From: Apiosordaria backusii
Taxonomy: Eukaryota > Ascomycota > Sordariomycetes > Sordariales > Lasiosphaeriaceae
Length of the DNA: 64,000 nucleotides
Assembly (NCBI GenBank): GCA_030549205.1
Contig: JAUKTV010000010.1
Span: forward strand, 1,240,001 to 1,304,000
Direction: 5' to 3'
The notes beneath the pieces are model-generated. The model was not told the origin of the DNA. It saw nothing but the letters and a program-made list of their open reading frames with translations, and made no database searches. Below, piece by piece: positions 1 to 12,042 of this stretch. The translations under genes were made by a program, and so were the position numbers. How positions within the stretch are numbered: the stretch's first letter is position 1; each line of letters starts with the position of its first letter.

Positions 1-600
1 ATTGTTTTCCTGATGTTGAAAATCACGGGATGTGGCACGTGCGGGAAGGAGCCGGCAATTGTCGGTTCAAGTGGACCCCTCCCCGGGTCAGATCACATGG
101 ACGTGTTTTGGCGGCGCGATGACGCTGCTGGGCTTGTCTGCGGGGAGCGGCTTGCGTGGGTTAGTGGAGAGGTTACCTCGGCTTTGGGCGTTGTTCGGTC
201 CATCAACGATGCGCACCTTTTCTTGACTGTCCCCTTCCGCCGTTGATGAAGCGTCGGTAATCCTGTGCTGTAATACCTTGCAGTAAAAGACCCCTTCTTT
301 CCGCCCCAGCCGGTGTGCTCCTGGGGAATGCATCGTTAAGCACACTTAGCGGGTCCGTTTCCGTTGGTAGCGCCCCTCCAAACATCGAACTAAAGCTGTT
401 CAGTTGTGTACCTACCTGGTGTGGTATAAAGACCGTTTAGCTGCCCACCCCCCCCCTTTTGTCCCTGGATTTTGTTTTCTTGTGTTTCCGTTTCCGATTT
501 CCCCTCGTTTTGCCGGTACTCGGTCCAACCGTTCAACGTTCACCCCGCCCTTTGTACCGTTCCAACCGTCATCTGTACCGTACTTCTCCAAATCAACAAG
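1..600. other. Upstream region of the acyl-CoA dehydrogenase gene
   Basis: No convincing gene was found. The stretch just before the start codon at 601 is rich in pyrimidines (about 440-600), as is common in 5' leaders of highly expressed fungal genes. The short open frames here have no recognisable protein character. Confidence 0.6.
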
Positions 601-2047
601 ATGAGGTCATTCGCGAGAGCATTGCGCCCTGCTGTGCGCAGAAGCCTGGCTGTTTCTGCTCCTAGGATAGCTAGTGGGAGGACGGCTGCTCTTCCTGCTA
701 TTCAGACGTGAGTACCATGATGGTGGTGATCGAGTCGGAGACAATCGTAGTTAACAGCCACCCCTTTCAGCGCTGCTCGTCCCCTTTCAACCACTGCTCC
801 TCGTCGCGATCCCAGTCTTGCAGATGTCGCCCCAACACCCATCACCCACTTCTCCGAGACCGAAGTTGCGATGGCCGAGGCGGTTCAGAAGTTCGCCAAC
901 GACGTCATCCTCCCCAAGGTCCGCGACATGGACGAGGCCGAGGAGATGGACCCCACCATCGTGGAGCAGCTCTTCGAGCAGGGCATCATGGGCGTTGAGA
1001 TTCCCGAGGAGTACGGTGGTGCCGGCATGAACTTCACCGCTGCGATTGTCGGCATCGAGGAACTGGCCCGCGTCGACCCATCAGTATCCGTTATGGTGGA
1101 CGTTCACAACACCCTCGTCAACACTGCTGTTATCAGGTGGGGTAGCGAGACCCTCAAGAAGAAGTACCTCCCCAAGCTGGCTACCAACACCGTCGGTTCG
1201 TTCTGCTTGTCTGAACCCGTGAGCGGTTCCGACGCTTTCGCTCTGGCTACCAAGGCTACCCCCACGGAGAATGGGTACAAGATCAACGGCAGCAAGATGT
1301 GGATTACCAACAGCATGGAGGCTGAGTTCTTCATTGTATTTGCCAACCTCAAGCCGGAGCAGGGATACAAGGGCATCTCAGCCTTCATTGTCGACAAGGG
1401 CATGAAGGGCTTCAGCATCGCCAAGAAGGAGAAGAAGCTCGGTATCAAGGCCAGCAGCACCTGCGTTCTTAACTTTGATGATGTTGAGGTGCCCAAGGAG
1501 AACCTGCTCGGCGAGGAGGGACAAGGGTACAAGTACGCTATCCAGATCTTGAACGAGGGCCGTATTGGTATTGGTGCTCAGATGACTGGTCTTGCTCTTG
1601 GTGCGTGGGAGAACGCGGTCAAGTATGTGTGGAACGACCGGAAGCAGTTCGGCAAGCTGGTGGGCGAGTTCCAGGGTATGCAACACCAGATTGCGCAGTC
1701 TTACACCGAGATTGCGGCGGCGCGCGCGTTGGTCTACAACGCTGCCCGCAAGAAGGAGGCTGGTGAAGATTTTGTCATGGATGCTGCCATGGCTAAGCTG
1801 TACGCTTCGCAGGTTGCTGGCCGTGTGAGCGGGTTAGCGGTGGAGTGGATGGGTGGTATGGGTTTCGTCCGTGAGGGTCTGGCCGAGAAGTTCTTCCGCG
1901 ACAGCAAGATTGGTGCCATTTACGAGGGCACAAGCAACATCCAGTATGATCCCCCTATTCATTTTCTGGTTTGCCAGGTTGGTGCTAACAGTATTCTACA
2001 GGCTCAACACTATTGCGAAGTTGTTGCAAAAGGAGTATACCGCTTAG
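601..2047 (+). CDS. Mitochondrial acyl-CoA dehydrogenase, short/branched-chain type
   Basis: Three exons, 601-707, 771-1943 and 2002-2047, join in phase to give 441 residues. The N-terminus (MRSFARALRPAVRRS...) is rich in Arg, Ser and Ala and lacks acids, as a mitochondrial presequence does. The body is a full acyl-CoA dehydrogenase. FAD-binding signatures such as CLSEPVSGSD and WITNSMEAEFF lie in the middle domain. The C-terminal helical domain ends in IYEGTSNIQ, whose Glu is the usual catalytic base of this family. The enzyme removes hydrogens at the alpha-beta bond of acyl-CoA and passes electrons to ETF; similarity is closest to short/branched-chain members used in isoleucine/valine or short fatty-acid breakdown. 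The last intron (1944-2001) has a GCTAAC branch point, and skipping it restores the family's normal C-terminus. Chain-length preference is inferred. Confidence 0.9.
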
Positions 2048-4287
2048 GTTGTTTTCTTATGTCACTCTGTTTGAAGCATACATTTGAACCGGAGTTATCT
2101 TTTTGCATGGGCGACTACTACCTGGGCCTGAAAATGGAGGGCTTGTTTTTGCCATCTTAAGACCTATAAACCATATGAATACCACTTACAATACATGTCA
2201 TGAATGAACCAGGATCTGCTTGTCTTCAGAAAAACATCTTGGCGTCTTGAAGCTAAAGTGGATCTGGGGAAGGCCAGGAAACTGACCACAGCCCTATGAA
2301 CGATGATTTGACAGCTTGTGATCCATCCATATCATGAAAGCTAGCGAGTGGTCGAACCCCCATGCCTGGTTGAACGGAGACGGGACGGAGATAGTGTACG
2401 TGCGCCCTGCGAGGAGAAGAAGTCGGTGGGTGGATGCTCCCACCGCTGGTCGTGTGGTGTCTTTAAACAACCACGGTTCACCCATGTATTATTGGCAGAT
2501 ATTAAACAGATGCGATCTCATTTGCAGGCCACCTCGCTTTTGGGCCTTTCACGAGAACCGGTTGACTTGGACCGAGCCTGTAGGAAGGAGAAAAGCAAAC
2601 GGGCCGACAACATAGGCCACAGATCGGCTGTAACCATACCCAAAATTCAGACAAACATGCTCCTTGGACCCCCATGGAACGATGCTTGCGAAGGCAAGGC
2701 TGCAATAGGGATGTCAGCCAATTGTTGCGGCGCTCGGTCTCCATCGAGGATGAAAAGGTCAGACCCAGTAAGACCATGGCTCGGCAGACTGTGTTTGTAC
2801 TCAAGGCCCGGCATGGACGGCTGAAGACCAACAAAGTCCTACGAGCAGTCCTAGCGGAAGAGAGACTTTTGGTCGTGGCGTCACAGCCAACTCCCGCCGT
2901 TTATAGCAAGATAAAGCAATCCTTCGAACCAAGGTTCCATATCTGTGATATCGGATTGAACGAAAGTCTGTTGCCATGATCGAGATGAAGTGAAAACTGG
3001 AAACGTAAAGCCAAGCACAAGCCCGTTATCGGTGTCGCCAAGACTAACCCAACCGAAACCTTAGGGCTCTGAATCTGCAAGTCCATTCCCCCTTGGGCCT
3101 TCATTGGCGCAGCATGGTTTGATCTCAAGTGGTTTCCGGAATGCAACGCGATTCGATGTGAGATTTCATGTCAGAGCTCACCGACGTTGCGCATGGCCAT
3201 TCTCACAAACGCGAAGCAGGGCACTTCATGGAGACATCGGGACAACTGCCCCTCACTCGATGCCCCACTTCCCTGCCTGACTGTGACTGTGAATGGCTGA
3301 GAGCCACTATCAGCAAGACACTTTTAGACCAGGCGAGGTGGAATGAAGAATTGGTCCCGTCTGTACTTTCTTCTCCCACGCCATCCCAACTTCCACCCGA
3401 TATTCCATCCATCCCATTGCCAGGAGTGCGGGCTGTTTATTATCTGATCAACAACAGCACGGCTGTGCCACTTCGACGACGGGCTGTGAGCAAGCTACCC
3501 CGCAGCGCGCCACTCAGTCGAGCTACCGCTTGGGAACCAGTGAATGGGCCAGGGTGCCACGACCAGGTGAACCTCGTCGTCAACAGTGGCTGACAGAGAA
3601 ACTTTTAGCAAAAGCTGAAAAAGTGGCCACAAGCAGGCGAGGTTCATGACAGCCTTGTTCCAGATTGTGGAGGCGAAGCTCTTTCTTCGGACGGCAAACG
3701 GCAAATATCAAGCAGGACTCTCAGAAGAGCGCGATTCCGAATCAGCGCAGGCCTATCTTTGTGAGTCCTATTATTCCCGTTGCTTTAGCGATCCCCATTC
3801 ATTCCCGGAATCTTCCCCTTCGACAAGAGCGCAAGAAAAGGCATGAAGCCTGGAAGTGTACAGCGGAGTGTACCTATCTCTAGTGTCCAGTGCCTCCACA
3901 TCACAGCTCCCGCAGCAACGCAAGTGAGCGGATAGCCAACTTTTCTACACATCCCTGCCAAACACCACCCACCTACCAGCTCTCGCACCCCAGGCGTTGG
4001 AGGGAGTCGCAAGGTACCACGGCACAGTGTCTCCCAGAGAGCTGCTTCCAAATGCAAAACACATAACCCCGCCATAATCCGGCACCGACTAACGACATCC
4101 CCTCTCGATTCGCTCTCAAGCAGCACCTCCGCGTCTTGATCGTCGGGCTGGCACGCCAGTGGCTCCTGCCTTGCGACAATCCGCAAAGTCCTAAGGAAGA
4201 AAAGACCTCCTAACAACTTCTGTTATCACAGCATCTCTAATAATCCCCGCTTTCCCTGCGCGCCCGGCCGCGCACAACACCGCCGCC
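2048..4287. other. Long intergenic region before the protein kinase C gene
   Basis: About 2.2 kb without a supported gene. Several open frames of 60-158 codons on both strands have irregular composition and no domain character. The right part probably contains the promoter and a long 5' leader of the kinase gene; CT-rich runs precede the start at 4288. Confidence 0.5.
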
Positions 4288-7200
4288 ATGACCGACGACA
4301 ACAAGATCTTAGACATCACCAAGAAAATCGAGCGAGAGAGAGCCCTCATCAATGCGGCGAATGCTATGCGGCAGCAGACTAACAATGACACCGTACGAGC
4401 AAAACTTGACAGCCAGCTCCGCGAGGGCCGCCGGAATCTTGCCTTCTTCGAGGGCAGGCTGAAGGAACTTCAAATGCGCCGTGTAAATCAGTCGATGGAC
4501 AACATGTCGCTTGGCGGATCAACCCTGGCTTCCACCAGAAGCAGCGAATATCAACACGACGATGGCGGGCGCCCTGCACCCCCTCCGAAGGACTCGTCCG
4601 GATATCCATCAAACTACGGTGGCCAGGCACCCTACGGTCCCGGTGACCTTATGCCTCCTCGAGGTCCCTTCCCCGCTGGACCCCCCAATTCATCGATTCC
4701 TAAATCTCGCCCGAACTTTTCGAAACTTGGTTCGTGATGACCGTAGCCTAGACGTGTAACTTCTCAGGAACTGACCCCTGCCGTGGTGTAGATCTTATCA
4801 AGTACGATACTCCACACCTAGGACCCCGTATCCAGCACATGCTCTCGCAACTTCAGTTCAAGCTCAACGTGGAGGAGCAGTATCTGAAGGGTATCGAAAA
4901 GATGGTCCAGCTTTACCAGATGGAGGGGGACAAGAAGAGCAGAGCCGATGCTGCCGCCAAGCGTGTCGAGAGTGGACAAAAGATCGTGCTCTTGAAGCAG
5001 GCTCTCAAGAAGTTTGAGGAGCTGAATATTGATATGGACGCCGATTCTCAGGATGGTACGCACCCTCTATTCATAAAAATGCTCCCCCTTCCCGAGATCG
5101 CCTGCTAATCATGTGTTGCTATAGATGATAGTATCAACATGCCTAATCTGCGCAAGCCTCTATCAGGACAGCTCTCCGTTCGTATCGTCGCCGTTAAGGA
5201 AGTTGACCATGCGCCTCTCACCCGCTTTTCCCGCTCACCCGAGACGTTTATCACGCTCAAGGTGGAAGATGCCATCGTTGCGAGAACCAAGGCGTCAAGG
5301 AATGACAGATGGGAGTCCGAATTCCACAGCATTTATGTGGACAAGGCCAACGAAGTTGAGTTGACAGTGTACGACAAGCCCGGCGAGCACGCCGTGCCCA
5401 TTGGTCTTCTATGGGTTAGAATTTCCGACATCGTGGAAGAGATGCGCCGTAAGAAGATTGAGGCCGAAACCACCGCTCAGGGGTGGGTGTCTGCCGATCG
5501 ATTAGGATCCCACGATGCTCGCGCTGGTCCTCCGCCACAGTTCCCTATGGGCGCACAAGCTCCCCAGTTCCAACCACCCCCGACATCACCAGGACGTTTC
5601 CATGGTTCGGAGGACGACCCACAAATTTATGCCCCGAGACCCGATGTTGCTCCTGTTATTCCACAGTCGGTCGAGGGCTGGTTTGCACTCGAGCCAGCGG
5701 GCCAGATTTTCCTCAGTCTCAATTTCGTCAAAGATAGCAGCGGCCGTGGTAGGCCCAACGACGCTGGTCTTGGACGCAAGGGTGCCGTGCGCCAGCGCAA
5801 GGAAGAGGTTCACGAGATGCAGGGCCACAAGTTCGTCGAGAAACAGTTCTACAACATCATGCGCTGTGCTCTTTGCGGCGAGTTCCTCAAGTATTCGACT
5901 GGCATGCAATGTGAGGATTGCAAGTACACCTGCCATAACAAGTGCTACAGATCGGTGGTCATCAAGTGCATCAGCAAGAGCAATGCTGATAGCGACCCCG
6001 ACGAACAAAAGCTCAACCACAAGATTCCCCATCGCTTTGTACCTTTTTCGAACTTGACCGCCAACTGGTGCTGCCATTGTGGCTACATGCTTCCAATTGG
6101 TTCGAAGAAGAACTCCAGAAGATGCACAGGTACGTCTTTGAACTAACGCAACCCCCGAAGTCACATGCTTTTAGACTTGGTAACCATGCTGACTCGCTGC
6201 ATAGAATGCCCGTTGACCGCCCACACTCAGTGTGTCCATCTTGTTCCCGACTTTTGTGGCATGTCCATGTTACAGGCAAATCAGATCTTGTCGAGTATCA
6301 AGGCGGCGGCAGAAACGGCGAAGGAGAAGAAGAAAGAAAGCGACAGTGGTTCGCCGTCCTTGAGTGAAAAGACACTGAGAACGGGAAGCAAAGGAACCAC
6401 GAGTAGCGGCGGGTCTAGTTCGACGTATCCGCCGGTTTCCTACGCCCCTTCAACCGCCTCATCGGACGCTACTGAAGCCGCAAAGCATATGTACAGTCAG
6501 GGGTCCCCTCAACGTGTTTCGGGGCCAGATCGAACGTCCATAAGCTCAACCGCTGCCTCCGCTGCAGCTGCCGCTGCCTCTGCTGCCATGTCACCCAAAC
6601 CTCAGACTCCAACACAGCAGGGTCAGATTCCTGACTTTGGGCCAGGACATTACGGGTCGCCTGCTGGGTATGGACGCCCTGGTCAGCAAGACGATATGTA
6701 CGGCGGATCGCCTGCTCAGCATCAACAGCCTTACGGTCAGCAGCCTCAGCAACGCAAGTACAACCCAGCCGACTACGCCAACATCGGGGCCTACCCCGTA
6801 CAACAACCGGCGCAGCCCCGCCCCGTTCAACCACAGTCGCCCCCTCAGCAGGTGGCCCCGCATCATCAGCAACCGATGTACCAGCAGCAGCCCCAACCCG
6901 TTTTGCATCAACAGCCACCCAAGCAGCAGCCGTTACCGGCCCAGCCTGAGTCTGCAATAGTTGTCCCGTCGGCCTCAGGCGTGCCGGTCCCTACTAAGAA
7001 GCCGTTGCCCTCGGCTACCGACCCGGGCACCGGCATGCGCATCGGTTTGGACCACTTCAACTTCCTTGCCGTCCTTGGTAAGGGTAACTTCGGCAAGGTC
7101 ATGCTGGCCGAGACAAAGCGATCTCGCAAGCTGTATGCAATCAAGGTCCTCAAGAAAGAATTCATCATTGAGAATGACGAGGTCGAGAGCATCCGGTCAG

Positions 7201-8213
7201 AGAAGCGCGTCTTTTTGATTGCCAACCGCGAGCGCCATCCCTTCCTGACCAACCTCCACGCGTGCTTCCAGACTGAGACCAGAGTGTACTTTGTAATGGA
7301 GTACATCAGCGGTGGTGACTTGATGCTGCATATTCAGCGCGGGCAGTTCGGCACGAAGCGGGCGCAGTAAGTCTTTTGATCTAAACAAATGTGGGGAGAG
7401 CATTTGACACTGATGGTTTCATGTACAGATTCTACGCTGCCGAAGTGTGCTTGGCGCTCAAATACTTCCATGAAAACGGCGTCATCTACCGCGATCTCAA
7501 GCTCGATAACATTCTTCTCACCCTGGATGGGCATATCAAGATTGCCGATTACGGTCTCTGCAAGGAGGATATGTGGTACGGCTCGACCACCAGTACCTTC
7601 TGCGGTACCCCTGAATTCATGGCCCCTGAGGTATGTGTACTACGAACACCCAAATATGATGAGCTGTTGCTTACAATGCTTGACAGATTCTCTTGGACAA
7701 GAAATACGGACGAGCCGTCGACTGGTGGGCATTTGGCGTTCTGATCTACCAGATGCTTCTACAGCAGTCACCCTTCCGTGGGGAGGATGAGGACGAAATC
7801 TACGACGCCATTCTGGCCGATGAGCCCCTCTACCCGATTCACATGCCCCGCGACAGTGTCTCGATCCTGCAGAAGCTGCTGACGCGCGAGCCCGATCAAC
7901 GGTTGGGCAGCGGACCGACAGACGCTCAGGAGGTGATGTCGCAGCCGTTCTTCCGGAACATCAACTGGGACGATATTTACCACAAGCGGGTGGCGCCGCC
8001 TTTCCTGCCTCAGATCAAGAGCGCGACGGATACGAGCAATTTCGATAGCGAGTTTACAAGCGTTACCCCAGTCTTGACGCCTGTGCAGTCTGGTATGTTT
8101 TTCCTGCTCACCGAATTTTGCTGTACAAAATGCTTACTGGTGTCGAATTAGTTCTTTCACAAGCCATGCAAGAGGAGTTCCGTGGCTTTTCGTACACGGC
8201 CGACTTTGAGTAG
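4288..8213 (+). CDS. pkc1: Protein kinase C (Pkc1-type, cell-wall integrity)
   Basis: Seven exons (4288-4729, 4792-5055, 5125-6129, 6205-7366, 7429-7630, 7687-8092, 8152-8213) give 1180 residues. Order: two coiled-coil HR1 Rho-binding repeats (about 5-75 and 150-225), a C2-like domain (about 245-360), two C1 zinc domains (about 469-518 and 537-587) with all Cys/His ligands, a Gln/Pro-rich linker (about 610-830), and an AGC kinase domain (about 855-1113) with GKGNFGKV, AIKVLKKE, YRDLKLDN and TFCGTPEF. The DFG motif reads DYG, as in other fungal Pkc1 proteins. The C-terminal AGC extension ends in FSYTADFE. In fungi this enzyme acts below Rho1 and above the MAP-kinase cascade that maintains the cell wall. 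The first donor is the weak GTTCGT, but phase and homologous sequence support it. Function is known from the family; activity is inferred from intact motifs. Confidence 0.96.
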
Positions 8214-9080
8214 AGCGATGATGGAGGGCCTGATGTTATGTAAGGAAAGTTTGCCAACTGGGCTATCGCCAGGCCGAATCTAGGTCTGCTTGTTTGGAGA
8301 GTTTGTGTTGCCAGCAAGGGACATGGCAACGGGCGGCAACACAAAAAGAGCAAGAAGACATCGTGTCCAAGAAGAAAGGCTGGCTGTTCTGTACTGTTGT
8401 TTTTGTTATGAAAGGAGCGGAGGAGCATCAGCATATACCCCGGGCGCTTTGTGCTCTCAGCTGTGTTGTTTGAGACGCTGTGTGGAATTTTTGAGAGCAG
8501 CGGTTGTGGAGAGAGGCGGACCAGGATCTTTTTACCTCAACGAAAGATCTAAAGATGGTAAAGGGCGCGGGATTCTCCCCTGAGAAAACAAGAGGAGCGG
8601 TTGTAGTAGGAGGGTGTAATGGTTCGCAACAATGCTGAAAGAGGGACATTATGGGGGAGGGGAGAGGAGCGTGCTGTGCGATGCTCGAGTTCCAGACAAG
8701 TTAGTGAGGGTGGAAAAGATAGTGAGAGGCAGGTAGGCAGGAGAGGAGAGGACAAGCTTTTCTTGAAAGTTCAATGTTTGCTTTTTGTATCAAGGCCGTT
8801 TCTTTAGAAGACAAAGTCGCAGAAATGAACGAGAGGGGATGAAACTCAAACCAAATCCAGTCTCCATTTTCCTGGATATCTTGATGTATTGTTGCCTACC
8901 TAAATATGTATGCTGTGTAAGGAACATGCCCATAAAACATCCCTTCTGTGATCATCATCAGATGTTAAATCCGACAAAGAGTCTAATATACAACAAATGT
9001 CTGTGTGTTTTATTTACATGAATAGGGTGTTTTTGGCTTCCTTGGTATTTTTACATTATTGACATCTTTTCGTGGTGTCA
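8214..9080. other. Intergenic region between convergent genes
   Basis: This 0.87-kb stretch lies between the ends of the protein kinase C gene and the SHE9-like gene, so it should hold both 3' UTRs and terminators. It becomes A+T-rich towards 8900-9060. No gene is supported. Confidence 0.6.
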
Positions 9081-9413
9081 TCATGGGCTGTTGAAGCGCA
9101 TCATCATCAACGCAACAGCCGCCACCACCGCCGCGCCCGCCGCCGCGCCCTCGAGCGCAATAATCGACACGTCCTTCATCCGCAGCGCTATCCTCCTGTC
9201 GCTGTACAAATCCATCGCGTCGTCCTTGAGCAACTGGGGATCTTCCCAATACTCTTGGAATACCTCCTTCCATGGCCTCGTGCTGCCACCCAAGAAACTG
9301 CTGCGTCTAAAGTCGTGTTCTGACGGCTGCGTAGCTTCCTCGTCATCCAGGTGGTTGATACCCCCCTCCTCTGAGAACTCCTTGACAAGCACTGGCTCCT
9401 CCACAAATGGTGT

Positions 9414-9450
<37 letters not shown>

Positions 9451-10598
9451 AGGTGTAATTGCTTATGGTGATCACTAACCATCTCCATCACCGCCCTAAC
9501 CTCAGCCAGCTCCCTCCTCACCTCCTCCATATTCTCTTTTTCTGTCTCGGCAATGCCCTTGATCATCCTTTTACGCCTCCACGGCTCAGCGACGAACTGC
9601 AAAACGAGAAACAAGACAAAGTTCACGCCCATCAGTCCCCACGTGCCCCAGGTTGACTGCCGGCGTATCCTGTCGCTCCAGATTTGCTCCTCGTGATACC
9701 GCCTCAGTATCCCCGCGTTGAGCTCAGCGGAGATCTTGCTTTCGTTCGTCTCGGCTTCTGTCAGCTCTGCGGAGGCGGCAGAGACTTGGGCTTCGAGGGT
9801 GTGGTCCATGCGGTATAGCGAGGTGAAGCGCTCGAGGTCGGTGGGGTTCCAGGTGTCTTTTCGAGCGAGGAGGCCGGTGACTTCCCTCTGGGTGGATGCG
9901 CGGTGGGTGGTGAGGGATTTGTAGTTTTGGCGGGCGGCTTGGAGGCGGGATTGGGCTGCGTCGAGGGCGGCTTCGAGCTGGGAGTTGCGGGCTTTGATGG
10001 CTTCTATTGCGGAGTAGCCGGTTAGGTCGTTGAGGGTTTGGGTTGCGACGAGGACGCGGGATTGGAATTGGTCCATGAAGGCGGAGAATTTGGCGGAGAG
10101 GGGGTGGCGGTGGGAGTCGGTTACGGAGGGGAGCTCGGGTTCGGCTGATGGGGGAGGGGATGGGGATTTTGGGTCGGAGGAGGGATTTGGAGGTTCGGAG
10201 GAGGAGGAGGATGAAGAAGATTCAGGGAACGGTGGTTCTTGTCTGGAGGAGGCGGCATCTTCGGCTGGTGATGGTGGTGATGGTGTTGGTGTTGGGGGCG
10301 GCTCTGAGGATTGGCTCTCGAGGCTGGGCTGGGTTGGAGGTTGGGGCTCGCCGAGGGGAATAGGTTCGCTCGGGGATCCAAGCTCGATAACAGGATCGGT
10401 CTCGGGCTGCGGCCGTTTTGGGGGAGGGCGGGCTGTCGAGAAATACAGTGGGATGCGGGAGTAGAGCCCAATGCTGACTCCAGCGCGTGAGATGTTATAC
10501 CGGAAACATGGCGGCGGTGGAAGCTGGGCTAGCGCCTTCCTCGTCGCCAATTGACTCAGAGGTCGGGCAGCCAGCCGCAGCGTTGTGTGAGGCGACAT
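9081..10598 (-). CDS. she9: SHE9/MDM33-like mitochondrial inner-membrane protein
   Basis: A single uninterrupted frame of 505 residues from the first in-frame ATG at 10598; the open frame upstream has no ATG. The first 25 residues are basic and hydroxylated (MSPHTTLRLAARPLSQLATRK), a mitochondrial presequence. A long Pro/Ser/Glu-rich low-complexity linker follows. Next comes the conserved part: a coiled coil, the segment TWGTWGLMGVNFVLFLVLQF (first membrane span), a basic stretch, and a second span near the C-terminus (ALEGAAAGAAVVAAVALMMM). This two-span, coiled-coil layout matches yeast She9/Mdm33, which controls inner-membrane shape and fission. A run of 12 Gln codons, mostly CAG, lies at 9414-9449 between the spans and may vary in length. 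The gene is divergent from the SDR gene at 11122. Confidence 0.82.
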
Positions 10599-11121
10599 GA
10601 AGGTTGCGGCTTGAAGCCGGGAGACGGCTGAGGAAGTTGCGACGTTGCGGATTTGCCGGACGTGAGGAGGAGAGCTCTCGGGTGTCAATCGGATCACTTG
10701 ATGATATTCCCTGGCATTCTGCCGTGTGGTACCCCGCTGACCGCCCGGATGCCAAGAGCAAAGACGTCATACCCTAACCCTGTCATGTGGACCCTAAGGG
10801 TTGGTTCAGGGGAACTCAGGGGTATTCAGGGGTAATGACACTGTGACTTGACATATGCTATGTGTGCACTTACGTCCAAATACAATCTCATGTCGACCAA
10901 TCTTATCTGGCCTGAGGCGATAGCAGTCATCCCTTCTTTCTTATCCCAGACTCTACTATGTAATCGAACCAGCGCTTTCAGTTGACCGCAATGAGATCCA
11001 TGGGTTCGGATGAGACCATGACCAACGCTGACGATGGAATAGCGTCACCACAGCTTTATTGACATAGAAGTTGCTTTTTTACACTTGGCGCACTGTTTAC
11101 ATCAGTATTAGAGGTATCACC
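10599..11121. promoter_or_regulatory. Divergent promoter region with three phased AGGGG elements
   Basis: This 0.5-kb gap separates the starts of the minus-strand SHE9-like gene and the plus-strand SDR gene. TCAGGGG occurs three times at 10806, 10816 and 10826, exactly 10 bp apart. AGGGG is the core of fungal stress-response elements bound by Msn2/4/Seb1-type zinc fingers. Which gene they would serve cannot be told from the sequence. Confidence 0.4.
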
Positions 11122-12042
11122 ATGGAAGAAAGCAAGAGAACTCTTCAAGGAAAAGTCGCGATTGGTAAGCACCTTCCTCAATTCATACATGTCATAGATC
11201 ACACAGCTGATATGGACACAACCGCAGTAACAGGAGCCTCGCGTGGTATTGGGGCCTCCATCGCCACTCGTCTAGCCAAACACGGTGCCAGTGTCGTGAT
11301 AAACTACCTAAACTCCGCCTCTGAAGCTCGAGAGCTCAGTAAACGACTCCACAATGACTACCGGGTGGGAACCTTGGCTGTTAAGGCCGACATCTCCAAG
11401 CCTGAGGACGTAGCCAAGATTTTCCAGCAAACAATGATTTGTTTTGGGACCATAGACATCGTGGTCAGCAACGCGGGCATTGAACACTTCGGCGATCTTT
11501 CCGCGGTCAAGCCTGAAGAGATTGACCACGTCTTCGATGTCAACGTGAAAGGACAGTTTTTTGTGGCTCAGCAGGCAGAGAAGTTGATGAAAGAAGGAGG
11601 AAGGTTGATTTTGACGAGTAGTGTGTCTGCTGTTATGGTTTGTGCCCACTCTCGCATATTCATTTCTAGTCTTGGAAGCTGAAAACGCTGTCAGGGAGTC
11701 CCACGTCACGCGATTTACGCCGCTTCGAAAGCAGCGGTGACAGGCATGACTAAGTGCTTGGCCTGGGATTTTGGAAAGAAGAACATAACAGTGAACTGCA
11801 TCGCTGCTGGTGGTGTGAAGAGTGATATGTATGAGAAGAACGCAAAGGAGTACATGAAGAATGGGCAAGATTTGAGTATGGACGAGATTGACGCACGGGT
11901 ATCGGCTTGGAGCCCGTTGGGACGGGTTGGGATGCCAGATGATATTGCTGGTGCGGTTGCACTGCTGGCGAGCGACGAGGCGGGATGGATTACTGGGCAG
12001 ACACTGCATGTTAGTGGGGGCGCACATATGGCCACTGCTTGA
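11122..12042 (+). CDS. Short-chain dehydrogenase/reductase, hydroxynaphthalene/versicolorin-reductase type
   Basis: Three exons (11122-11164, 11228-11637, 11695-12042) give 266 residues, the usual length of classical SDRs. The coenzyme motif TGASRGIG sits at 16-23, NAG follows in the middle, and the catalytic Ser146, Tyr159 and Lys163 (YAASK) are all present. The segment GGVKSDMYEKNAKEY and the ending GGWITGQ-like/GGAHM are typical of the branch that includes tetrahydroxynaphthalene reductase of melanin synthesis and versicolorin reductase. These enzymes reduce polyhydroxy aromatic ketones with NADPH. No polyketide synthase lies nearby, so membership of a pigment pathway is not shown. A general 3-oxoacyl or sugar reductase remains possible. 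Confidence 0.82.

Noticed and set aside
2334..3704. Several open frames of 60-158 codons on both strands
   Set aside because: Overlapping frames with irregular composition, no domains and no splice-supported continuation; they lie in the probable leader and promoter of the kinase gene.
9188..9475. Ser/Asn-rich frame over the CAG run
   Set aside because: Alternative frame of the SHE9-like coding sequence.
10599..10697. N-terminal extension of the SHE9-like protein from 10697
   Set aside because: The codon is GTG, and the next in-frame ATG (10598) begins a typical mitochondrial presequence.
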